Shown here: one piece after another, positions 1-5,208 of the stretch
Layout: each line of letters opens with the position of its first letter
How positions within the stretch are numbered: the stretch's first letter is position 1
Assembly (NCBI GenBank): GCA_030635465.1
Contig: DAOVYU010000126.1
Span: forward strand, 1-5,208
DNA: 5,208 bases
Reading direction: 5' to 3'
Source: Bacteroidales bacterium
GTDB taxonomy: Bacteria; Bacteroidota; Bacteroidia; Bacteroidales; JAADJA01
Program-made: the position numbers and the translations under genes
Notes under the pieces: model-generated
Told to the model about the DNA's origin: nothing
The model's input: the letters and a program-made list of their open reading frames with translations, nothing else
The model's database searches: none

Positions 1-395
1 GGATTTGGCCTTTCTTTATGAAGCAATATTGTATGAACACCTGTATCATATTCAGCAACAGATGGTACGTGAGGATGCATCAAATGGGCTAAAAAATGCA
101 TGGGTTCATTATATTGAAATAATAACCTGACCGGACCGCTTTCATACCCATTGATTTCAAGTAAATTACTTATAATCGATTTTAAATGGATTTTGCTATA
201 GCTCAGAGGTTTATTTATTAGCAAAAAGGAATTCTTGAGTCGATCATAGTAATCATCAAAAAAAAGAGGCACTCTTTCTTCAACTCTGATAACTTCATAT
301 ATAACGGATGGCCCTTCAAATATCTCAGCATTCCATTCAGATATTGGTTTGGATTCTCCATCCAAAATAAACATATGACCAATAAAATCAACCAT
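1..395 (-). CDS. Class-IV (fold-type IV) PLP aminotransferase, N-terminal 131 codons, C-terminus outside window
   Basis: The reading frame is open from an ATG at 395 to the left edge. An in-frame TAA at 410-408 lies just upstream, so the start can hardly be elsewhere; the leader is A-rich (AAAAAGCA) with no Shine-Dalgarno motif. The product resembles the small domain of the IlvE / PabC / D-amino-acid aminotransferase family, which transfers amino groups or cleaves aminodeoxychorismate using pyridoxal phosphate in the cytoplasm. Visible landmarks are EGPSVIYEVIRV (27-38), then PLFFDDYYDRL (43-53), matching the family pattern 'PLFLEDHLDRL'. Arg52 is the expected PLP-phosphate-binding arginine, and the usual His is Tyr49 here. 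GVHTILLHKERPN (119-131) leads toward the catalytic Lys, which falls outside the window. Branched-chain aminotransferase and 4-amino-4-deoxychorismate lyase cannot be told apart from this half. The dnaN terminator lies upstream, so the gene probably has its own promoter. Confidence 0.78.
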   Translation of the reverse strand, partial: MVDFIGHMFILDGESKPISEWNAEIFEGPSVIYEVIRVEERVPLFFDDYYDRLKNSFLLINKPLSYSKIHLKSIISNLLEINGYESGPVRLLFQYNEPMHFLAHLMHPHVPSVAEYDTGVHTILLHKERPN

Positions 396-480
396 TGCTT
401 TTTGCAATTAAAAATATCATTCGGAGCTATCTCTATCTTTATTACTAATATTCAAATCCTTTGACTTAGAATTGGGTTTG
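396..480 (-). other. Intergenic leader upstream of the aminotransferase gene, no clear promoter
   Basis: This 85-bp A+T-rich gap lies between the dnaN terminator and the aminotransferase start. Because the terminator precedes it, a promoter is expected here. The only sequence resembling the Bacteroidota -7 element (TAnnTTTG) is TATTTTTA at 416-409. No TTG sits at the usual distance upstream of it, so no promoter is called. No riboswitch-like or operator-like structure is apparent. Confidence 0.3.
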
Positions 481-510
481 AATAAAAAAAGCAAGTCAAC
501 TGACTTGCTT
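481..510 (-). terminator. Intrinsic terminator of dnaN
   Basis: Read on the minus strand, 10-base arms AAGCAAGTCA and TGACTTGCTT (510-501 and 498-489) form a perfect inverted repeat around a two-base centre, so the real loop probably opens to four or more bases. The 3' arm runs directly into TTTTTTTATT at 490-481. The hairpin starts 21 bases after the first dnaN stop codon. The plus strand has no T-tract after the hairpin, so termination should be one-directional. Confidence 0.88.
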
Positions 511-533
511 CTACTTATTCATAACAAACTTTA

Positions 534-1655
534 TTATTGGTTCAGCATGACTGGCATCACCAACATTAATATATCTTCATCTTTATTATCATCATCAATA
601 GGCAATAAAATTCCTGCCCGGTTTGGAGCTGACATTTCAATTTTAATGGCTTCAGAATCGAGGTTATTGAGCATATCCAATAAAAACTTTGAATTGAAAC
701 CAATTTCCATATCATCACCATTATAACTACAGGTTAGTCTTTCTTTAGCTTCGTTGGCATAATCAATATCTTCAGCCGAAAGTGTCAGTTCCTTTCCACT
801 TACTTTTAAACGTACCTGGTTAGTCGACTGGTTGGCATATAAAGCTACCCGTTTGATGGAATTTATAAATGGGATTCTGTCAACTGTAAGTGTGTTTGGA
901 TTGTCCTTAGGAATAACAGCATCATAATTGGGATACCTACCATCAATCAAACGACAAATAAGATTCACATTTCCGTAAGAAAAAGAGGCATTGGTTTGAT
1001 CGTATTCAATCTTTACATCCAGGTCTTCCGGCAATACATTTTTAAGCTGATTTAACGGCTTTTTAGGCAAAATAAAAGATGCAGGAGTCTCAGTACCAGT
1101 ATCGGTTCTTTTATAGCGTACCAGCTTGTGTGCATCTGTAGCAACAAATGTAACATCCTCTGGGGATAACTCACAAAAAATACCCGACATTACCGGCCTC
1201 AACTCATCGTTGCCAGCAGCAAATAAAGTTTTGGTAAATGCATTTTTCAACACATCTGATTTAAGGCTGATAGTTGTAGCCTCTTCAATTCCGGGAGTAA
1301 CTGGAAACTCATCACTCTTATGTCCTGATAATTTAAATTTACCTTCACCTGCCGAAATTTCAATTCCAAGTGTTTCCTTATCAATGGTTACCGTTATGGG
1401 AACATCTGCAAAAGTTTTAAGGGTATCCAGCAACAATTTAGCTGGGATAGTTACAACTCCAGGATCTTCAGCCATATCTAAATCAACAACTACGGTCATG
1501 GTCGTTTCCAGATCAGAAGCAGTAATTTGCAAGGTCTTATCCTTTAACTCAAATAAAAAATCATCCAGGATCGGCAAAGTATTACTTGGATTAATAACAC
1601 CACTTATTAGCTGTAAGTTCTTCAGCAATACGGTACTAGATACAATAAACTTCAT
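534..1655 (-). CDS. dnaN: DNA polymerase III subunit beta (sliding clamp), complete
   Basis: This is the homodimeric ring clamp that encircles DNA and tethers the replicative polymerase and many repair factors. The clamp loader places it on DNA. At 373 residues it has normal family length for the three repeated clamp domains. Recognisable landmarks include TLPIL (26-30), ASDLE (46-50), KSDEFP (113-118, equivalent to the E. coli loop ending in DDFP), RPVMSGI (153-159), VATDAHKLV (171-179), IDGRYPNYDAVIP (237-249) and a C-terminus containing VMPV (366-369), where E. coli has VMPMRL. The ATG at 1655 gives the standard MKF start and is preceded by an A-rich stretch (AAAAAGAAAAAAATAG), typical of Bacteroidota leaders lacking Shine-Dalgarno motifs. 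The gene ends in tandem TAA TAA stops. Intrinsic terminators on both sides indicate a monocistronic unit. No frameshift or missing core motif is seen. Confidence 0.98.
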   Translation of the reverse strand: MKFIVSSTVLLKNLQLISGVINPSNTLPILDDFLFELKDKTLQITASDLETTMTVVVDLDMAEDPGVVTIPAKLLLDTLKTFADVPITVTIDKETLGIEISAGEGKFKLSGHKSDEFPVTPGIEEATTISLKSDVLKNAFTKTLFAAGNDELRPVMSGIFCELSPEDVTFVATDAHKLVRYKRTDTGTETPASFILPKKPLNQLKNVLPEDLDVKIEYDQTNASFSYGNVNLICRLIDGRYPNYDAVIPKDNPNTLTVDRIPFINSIKRVALYANQSTNQVRLKVSGKELTLSAEDIDYANEAKERLTCSYNGDDMEIGFNSKFLLDMLNNLDSEAIKIEMSAPNRAGILLPIDDDNKDEDILMLVMPVMLNQ

Positions 1656-1804
1656 ATACTATTTTTTTCTTTTTAAGAACATAAATAACATTGTAAAAAT
1701 ATTAAATTTTTTGATTGGTAGACGAGAATAGAAAAATTGTTTTCTTAACAACTTGCGAACAACTTAAATGCATTAATTGTTTTTCGAAACCGAGTGGAAG
1801 GAAA
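1656..1804 (-). promoter_or_regulatory. dnaN leader and probable promoter region
   Basis: This A+T-rich segment lies between the upstream terminator and the dnaN start, so a dnaN promoter should lie within it. The best candidate on the minus strand is TTG at 1751-1749 followed, 18 bases later, by TATTCTCG at 1730-1723. This only partly fits the Bacteroidota pattern of TTG at -33 and TAnnTTTG at -7 (TA, one T and the final G match). A direct repeat of AAGTTGTT overlaps the putative -33 element. The exact promoter is a weak inference; the existence of one in this interval is more secure. Confidence 0.35.
1747..1765 (-). repeat. Short direct repeat AAGTTGTT-CGC-AAGTTGTT
   Basis: Two exact copies of an 8-base word (minus-strand AAGTTGTT at 1765-1758 and 1754-1747) are separated by three bases, giving an 11-base period, about one helical turn. 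The pair overlaps the candidate -33 position of dnaN. Such spacing could suit a protein binding one DNA face, but in A+T-rich DNA it may be chance. Confidence 0.35.
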
Positions 1805-1846
1805 ATAAAAAAACCGGAGAAGAAATCTGGAAATCTCCCCCGGCTT
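1805..1846 (-). terminator. Intrinsic terminator of the large repeat-protein gene
   Basis: On the minus strand CCGGGGGAGA (1843-1834) pairs with TCTTCTCCGG (1823-1814) across a 10-base loop. The stem has ten pairs including two G-T wobbles, and can be extended by three more pairs (AAG with TTT) at its base. TTTTTTTATTTT follows immediately. The G+C-rich stem stands out in this A+T-rich region. It begins 27 bases after the stop codon and isolates dnaN from the upstream gene. Confidence 0.9.
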
Positions 1847-1872
1847 GACAATTACATTTACTAACCTAAACA

Positions 1873-4800
1873 TTAATCATCTGATGATGATGTACCGTAG
1901 TCGATGACATCAACCACAGCTTTTTGGGTGTTTTTTTTCTGGTCAATCCTATTTCTGTTGGCTATTCTTTCTACCTCGAAATCGATTACTAAATTATTCA
2001 CAACTTGTAAATTGTATAAAGCATCATATCCCATAGTGGAAGCATTTACAAAATGTCTTTCAGCCACATCAAATTGATCTTTATAACAAGCCAGGATACC
2101 TCTGTTATTTTCTATACTTCCATTATCTTCAGATATGAGAGAAGCTTGAAATAAGTAACAATCAGCCTGTCCAAGACTAGCTACATGTATTGCAGATACT
2201 GCTGCATTGTTATATGCTCTCCAATCCCTGTCGATATGAATAAAAGCTGCATTATAAATAACTAATTTATCTTCTGGTCTAAAAGCAAGACTTGCAGCAT
2301 ATAATAATTCTTCGTAAGAAAGTTCATCAGGAGTTGTCAATGCCAATTCTAAAATTTCCAGGTCTGATCTACTTGTTTCAATATTCCTAGCCTGCATTAC
2401 CGACTCTCTCAGATAAAATAATGCTTCTTGTCTATTGGCATTGTTTGCTTCCATGAATGCATTTAATTGCTTATCAATATCAAAGTTAATTTGAATAAGA
2501 TCTTCAACCTCTTCATTTTCGGCTACAGTATTGGAAGCATATTCTACGGTTTCAACCATCTGAGGTATTGAAATGGCATTATCAGTATTAAAGTTTATTT
2601 CAAGTTCTTCATCAAAAGCTGTAATCCCAGCCATATCAGTATAAGCTATTGTTTGAATTTGCTCAGTAATTATAAACGTAGGTTTATCAATAGTTAAATT
2701 AATTTCCAATTCAGATTCTTCAACTTCAGTATTCATAGCATAAGATGTTCCTGCATAAATCTGATCAATCTGTGGTATAACATTTACGTCTAGTTTATCA
2801 ATATCAAAATTCAATTCCAGTATTTCTTCATCAATATTTGAATCATTAAAAGCAACTAAATTTATACTAACCTGGTCAGCTAACATTATTGGCTTAAACT
2901 TATCAATTGTGAAATTCAGCTCAAGATCAAATTCTTCAGGTTCAGTATTTATGGCCAATTCAGTCATGTCAATTGTATAAACCTGAGGTATGATATTTAT
3001 AGATGGCTCATCTATTTCAAAATTCAATTCTAAAAATTCATCAGTAATAATATCATTATAAGCAATGGCGGTAATATTAACCGGGTTAACCAGATTAGCA
3101 GGAATGATACGATCACTATTATAATTCACTTCTATTTCTGATTCATCAGGATAAGCATCCATTGCAAATGCATTTGAATACACAGAACAGAACACATATA
3201 ATGAGAACATTTTAACGTAAACAATTGTAATTGTAAGTTCCAGTTCATTTTCAAAAAATTGAATATCATTGGAAGTACTTGCATAAAAAATAGGTTCGAT
3301 AATTGATGCAATCTGAACTGTTGGTTTGTCAACTGTAAAATCCAATTCTAAATCTTCTTCGATAATTACATCATTAAATGCAATCGAGCCTATATTCACA
3401 GGGCTAATTAATTCAACCGGAATAATTTGATCATTAGAAGTAGAGATATCCAACATTAATTCTACAGGCTCTGTACTAAATACATACCCGGTTATATATA
3501 CAGGTTCTACTACTTTTAAAATATTAATTTCAGGTTGATCCACTTCATAATTAATTTCCAGATCTGTTTCAAATTCAATATCGTTTACAGCTAAGTTTTC
3601 TTTATAAATTGGAGCAATTAATGGTGCTACTTCGACTGGTGATTTATCAGCAGCATAATTAATTTCCAATTCTTGTTCATCAATTGTTATATCATTAAAT
3701 GCAATTAAACTCAAATTAACCGGGTAAATTAACTCAATAGGTTCAACTTGATCAAGCTCAAAGTTTAACTCAATATCATTTTCTTCTAGTTCTGTATTTA
3801 AAGCAAATTCATTTACATAAACAGGTTGAACTATGCCAATTGCATTGATAACCCTTTTATCTATTTCAAAATTGATCTCTATTTCACTGTCCAGGTCTTC
3901 CATATTGAAAGCATAACTTTCAACTTTTACTATATTTACCAGTGGAAGTATTTCGATGGGCTTTTTATCAATATCAAAATTCAATTCTAATTGATCTTCA
4001 TCAATTGTTATGTCATTAAAAGCAACGTAAGTCATATCAACAGGAGTAACTAAATCTAAAGGATTAACCTGATCTATTGAAAAGTTAAGTTCCAGATCAG
4101 TTTCTTCAGGTTCAGTTGCAAAAGCAAATTCGTTTATAGAAATTGACTCTACAAGGTCAAGAATTTGAATAGCAGGAATATCAATCATGAAATTAAGTTC
4201 TAATTCAGTCTCTATTGGCTCATTATTTGCCAGCATAATTCCATCGGTTGAAATTTGTGCAATTAATTCAACTGGTTTTATAGAAACAGCTTTTGTAGTA
4301 GTGGATGATTCACTTGCAAGTTCTGGTTTATAAGTTCTCTTGTCAACAATTTCGATAGGAATATTTTCCTGAATAACAGGTTTTACATTAATTGCCGCTG
4401 CCATCAAAGTATTATTATGGAAAGCTGTCATTAAATTTTCAGCAAAAGCCAATTGTGTTTTAGGTACTTCGTAGGTAGCTTGGTTATTAGTAATGGCCAT
4501 GATTTGACTGGTAAAGTCAACAATGGTGTCAGCTTTTATAACAAGCTCTCTAAAATCAGTAAAAACAATACTAGATTCTTCCAATGAACCAGAAACTGAT
4601 GCAGTTTGTAATCTACCAGCTTGCAATTTTAATTTTTCAAGTTCTTTATTTTTTGTTTTAATTTGACGACCCAAGTTCCATGCAATATTATCAGCTATCT
4701 CCGCCCTCTTATTCAACTGGCAAACCTCCACTTTTAATTCAATGGCTTTCGAAAGAGAAGTTTTAAATTGACTTTCATTCTCAATCTTCACAATCATAGA

Positions 4801-5208
4801 TATACTTTCATCAAAACGACTTTCAAGAGCTTTAGCCTCATCTGCTTTTCTTTTGGAAATAGCATTGGCACGATCGCGTTTATTAGTAATGTCACGAATT
4901 AATTTCTTTGTTTTTGCAATTACGAGGTAAGCACTATCAGCCATATTATGTGCCCTGGTCCTGTCAGCCATCATATTGTCAGCTTTTTGTGAAGCTGCTG
5001 ATTGAGTTTGAGCTATTGTTTGCTGAGTTGCAGTTACTTTCTTTTCATGTGCGGCTTTATAGGCAGCAACTTTTGAATTTACCTGGGAAGATTGAGTATT
5101 TTGATTTGAAGCAGCTTGTTTTTGAGCAAAGATCTCTTCAAGGTTGTTTTCCTGAGCTAATAACATTTCTTCATTAAATGGATTATCAACCAGCTTAATA
5201 TTAAACAC
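1873..5208 (-). CDS. Large repeat protein: coiled coil, ~17 acidic 36-residue repeats, TPR-like C-terminus (5' end outside window)
   Basis: The frame is open for 1111 codons from the right edge to a TAA at 1875-1873. The GTG at the very edge is only where the window cuts the frame, so the true start and any signal peptide are missing. Residue numbers below count from the edge. Residues 11-248 contain no proline, and about 45-205 are rich in Ala, Lys, Gln and Glu, which suggests long helices or a coiled coil. Residues ~308-916 are an array of units with the core (D/E)LELNFxID(K/Q) spaced 34-37 residues apart. Residues ~948-1075 look TPR-like (DWRAYNNAAVS at 995-1005, IENNRGILACYKDQFDVAE at 1032-1050). 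They resemble, from memory, the C-termini of Bacteroidota OmpA/TPR proteins. The tail (1080-1111) is basic, then ends SSSDD, and has no evident type IX sorting domain. The A/T-rich code and intact frame suggest a functional gene. An envelope or surface role is plausible but unproven. Confidence 0.85.
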   Translation of the reverse strand: MFNIKLVDNPFNEEMLLAQENNLEEIFAQKQAASNQNTQSSQVNSKVAAYKAAHEKKVTATQQTIAQTQSAASQKADNMMADRTRAHNMADSAYLVIAKTKKLIRDITNKRDRANAISKRKADEAKALESRFDESISMIVKIENESQFKTSLSKAIELKVEVCQLNKRAEIADNIAWNLGRQIKTKNKELEKLKLQAGRLQTASVSGSLEESSIVFTDFRELVIKADTIVDFTSQIMAITNNQATYEVPKTQLAFAENLMTAFHNNTLMAAAINVKPVIQENIPIEIVDKRTYKPELASESSTTTKAVSIKPVELIAQISTDGIMLANNEPIETELELNFMIDIPAIQILDLVESISINEFAFATEPEETDLELNFSIDQVNPLDLVTPVDMTYVAFNDITIDEDQLELNFDIDKKPIEILPLVNIVKVESYAFNMEDLDSEIEINFEIDKRVINAIGIVQPVYVNEFALNTELEENDIELNFELDQVEPIELIYPVNLSLIAFNDITIDEQELEINYAADKSPVEVAPLIAPIYKENLAVNDIEFETDLEINYEVDQPEINILKVVEPVYITGYVFSTEPVELMLDISTSNDQIIPVELISPVNIGSIAFNDVIIEEDLELDFTVDKPTVQIASIIEPIFYASTSNDIQFFENELELTITIVYVKMFSLYVFCSVYSNAFAMDAYPDESEIEVNYNSDRIIPANLVNPVNITAIAYNDIITDEFLELNFEIDEPSINIIPQVYTIDMTELAINTEPEEFDLELNFTIDKFKPIMLADQVSINLVAFNDSNIDEEILELNFDIDKLDVNVIPQIDQIYAGTSYAMNTEVEESELEINLTIDKPTFIITEQIQTIAYTDMAGITAFDEELEINFNTDNAISIPQMVETVEYASNTVAENEEVEDLIQINFDIDKQLNAFMEANNANRQEALFYLRESVMQARNIETSRSDLEILELALTTPDELSYEELLYAASLAFRPEDKLVIYNAAFIHIDRDWRAYNNAAVSAIHVASLGQADCYLFQASLISEDNGSIENNRGILACYKDQFDVAERHFVNASTMGYDALYNLQVVNNLVIDFEVERIANRNRIDQKKNTQKAVVDVIDYGTSSSDD
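1984..2367 (-). other. TPR-like C-terminal domain of the repeat protein
   Basis: Residues 948-1075 shift from the acidic beta-like repeats to helical sequence. Two tandem helix-turn-helix units can be seen. One is around DWRAYNNAAVSA (995-1006), running to about 1028. The other is SIENNRGILACYKDQFDVAE (1031-1050), running to about 1060 and followed by a half-unit at YDALYNLQVV (1061-1070). The preceding ELSYEELLYAASLAF (962-976) matches the lead-in I associate with TPR domains in Bacteroidota outer-membrane OmpA-type proteins. TPRs normally mediate protein-protein contacts. The family link is from memory and was not tested by alignment. Confidence 0.6.
2509..3150 (-). repeat. Three shortened two-unit blocks of 210, 216 and 216 bp
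   Basis: After the third full block the period drops. Residues 687-756 (3150-2941), 757-828 (2940-2725) and 829-900 (2724-2509) each contain only two cores. In the first two, the second unit begins like type B (LELNFEID or LELNFDID after the FND segment) but ends like type C (LAINTE, AMNTE), as if B and C had been fused by an in-frame loss of about 111 bp. The last block is more degenerate and is followed by a final single core (LIQINFDIDK, 904-913). Confidence 0.75.
3151..3246 (-). other. Hydrophobic, degenerate repeat unit (unit 10)
   Basis: Residues 655-686 align without gaps to the other type C units (for example residues 442-473), and the flanking ELEL and FAMD match the pattern. The middle, however, has lost its acidic residues and reads TITIVYVKMFSLYVFCSVYS. 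It has only one charged residue (Lys666) and the only cysteine in the array (Cys674). It could be a membrane-inserting or buried strand. The frame is intact, so this is divergence rather than disruption. Confidence 0.7.
3151..4110 (-). repeat. Three higher-order repeat blocks of 321, 321 and 318 bp (units A-B-C)
   Basis: Within the array, every third unit is most alike. Type A units carry PVN or PVD followed by AFND(I/V) and an acidic DE-like end. Type B units have DK followed by a Pro and a hydrophobic run. Type C units end in (V/I)NEFAxxTE or a close variant. The blocks are residues 367-473 (4110-3790), 474-580 (3789-3469) and 581-686 (3468-3151). The minus-strand complement of TCATTA in the AFND segment recurs at 4013, 3692, 3371 and 3053, giving periods of 321, 321 and 318 bp. 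The third block is one codon shorter, just before its B core, and is the most degenerate. Confidence 0.88.
4594..5076 (-). other. Predicted long helical / coiled-coil region of the repeat protein
   Basis: Residues 45-205 have no proline and only two glycines (180 and 198). They are dominated by Ala, Lys, Glu, Gln and Asn, with stretches such as KRKADEAKALESRFDE (119-134) and IKTKNKELEKLKLQAGRL (183-200) that suit heptad packing. Such a segment often serves as a rod or oligomerisation element. No domain family is recognised, and the heptad register was judged by eye only. Confidence 0.65.

Larger units (their letters stand above)
2470..4287 (-). repeat. Tandem array of ~36-residue acidic repeats within the large protein
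   Basis: Seventeen copies of a core close to ELELNFxIDK begin near residues 335, 371, 406, 442, 478, 513, 549, 585, 619, 655, 691, 725, 761, 796, 833, 868 and 904. A degenerate half-unit (PVELI at 312-316, in the same register as PIELI at 490-494) precedes the first. The cores are separated by hydrophobic stretches such as PIELIYPVNL and by AFNDITID or FALNTE segments, so each unit alternates like short beta strands. The copies are clearly diverged, which suggests an old duplication. The array is strongly acidic: block 2 (residues 474-580) has 26 Asp/Glu and only 3 Lys, with no Arg or His. Confidence 0.93.

Noticed and set aside
409..416. TATTTTTA (minus strand) as a -7 promoter element for the aminotransferase gene
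   Set aside because: It fits five of six consensus positions, but no TTG lies 19-21 bases upstream, and such words are common in A+T-rich DNA. A nearly identical word occurs at 1701-1694.
472..726. 84-codon plus-strand open frame over the dnaN 3' end and its terminator
   Set aside because: It spans the terminator hairpin and the antisense of the clamp C-terminus, with no protein-like motif.
1161..1169. TGGGGATAA, one mismatch from the E. coli DnaA box (TGTGGATAA)
   Set aside because: It is a single site inside dnaN coding sequence, with no cluster of boxes and no A+T-rich unwinding element beside it. It does not support an origin.
1126..1731. 201-codon plus-strand open frame opposite dnaN
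   Set aside because: It is antisense to the unambiguous dnaN coding region, its protein is Ser/Asn/Val-rich with no recognisable motif, and it runs into the dnaN leader. It is a shadow frame.
3132..3332. 66-codon minus-strand frame overlapping the repeat array, considered as a sign of a frameshift in unit 10
   Set aside because: The main frame aligns without gaps to sibling units on both sides of and through unit 10, and the alternative frames do not restore the repeat core. There is no frameshift.
2470..4287. CRISPR array or non-coding satellite as the explanation of the periodic DNA
   Set aside because: The repeats are diverged at DNA level, have no short identical repeats with unique spacers, and keep one open frame with a conserved protein core. 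The periodicity is that of a coding repeat.
4908..5177. 89-codon plus-strand frame opposite the helical region
   Set aside because: It is antisense to the repeat-protein gene with no motif or plausible leader, so it is a shadow frame.
5206..5208. GTG as the start codon of the repeat protein
   Set aside because: It sits exactly at the window edge, has no upstream sequence to judge, and is not followed by a signal peptide or other typical N-terminus. The gene most likely continues beyond the window.

Overview
All three genes in this 5.2 kb window lie on the minus strand, so transcription runs from high to low coordinates. The window suggests a Bacteroidota bacterium, probably a Bacteroidales or Marinilabiliales relative. 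The reasons are a Bacteroidota-style DnaN, A-rich leaders without Shine-Dalgarno motifs, an A+T-rich genome, and a large repeat protein ending in a TPR-like domain that resembles, from memory, the C-termini of OmpA/TPR proteins of that phylum. This placement is inference; no taxonomic marker was compared by alignment.

Layout in transcription order. (1) 5208-1873 holds the 3' 3.3 kb of a large gene whose 5' end lies outside the window. It encodes a proline-free, probably coiled-coil region, then about 17 acidic repeat units of roughly 36 residues, then a TPR-like C-terminal domain. (2) A strong intrinsic terminator lies at 1805-1846. (3) About 145 bp of A+T-rich leader follows and probably carries the dnaN promoter. 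(4) dnaN, the DNA polymerase III sliding clamp, is complete at 1655-534. (5) A second intrinsic terminator lies at 481-510. (6) An 85-bp gap with no clear promoter follows. (7) The first 131 codons of a class-IV PLP aminotransferase run from 395 off the left edge.

The two terminators divide the window into three transcription units, so dnaN appears monocistronic. Nothing in the sequence links the three products in one pathway. dnaN is ordinary housekeeping, the aminotransferase is a common metabolic enzyme, and the repeat protein is the unusual element.

The most notable structure is the higher-order organisation of the repeat array. The ~36-residue units are grouped into three-unit blocks of 107, 107 and 106 residues (321, 321 and 318 bp). 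They then switch to two-unit blocks of 70, 72 and 72 residues, as though one unit per block had been lost in frame. One unit in the middle has lost its acidic character and become a hydrophobic segment that carries the only cysteine of the array. I did not recognise a named family for the array and propose no function for it.
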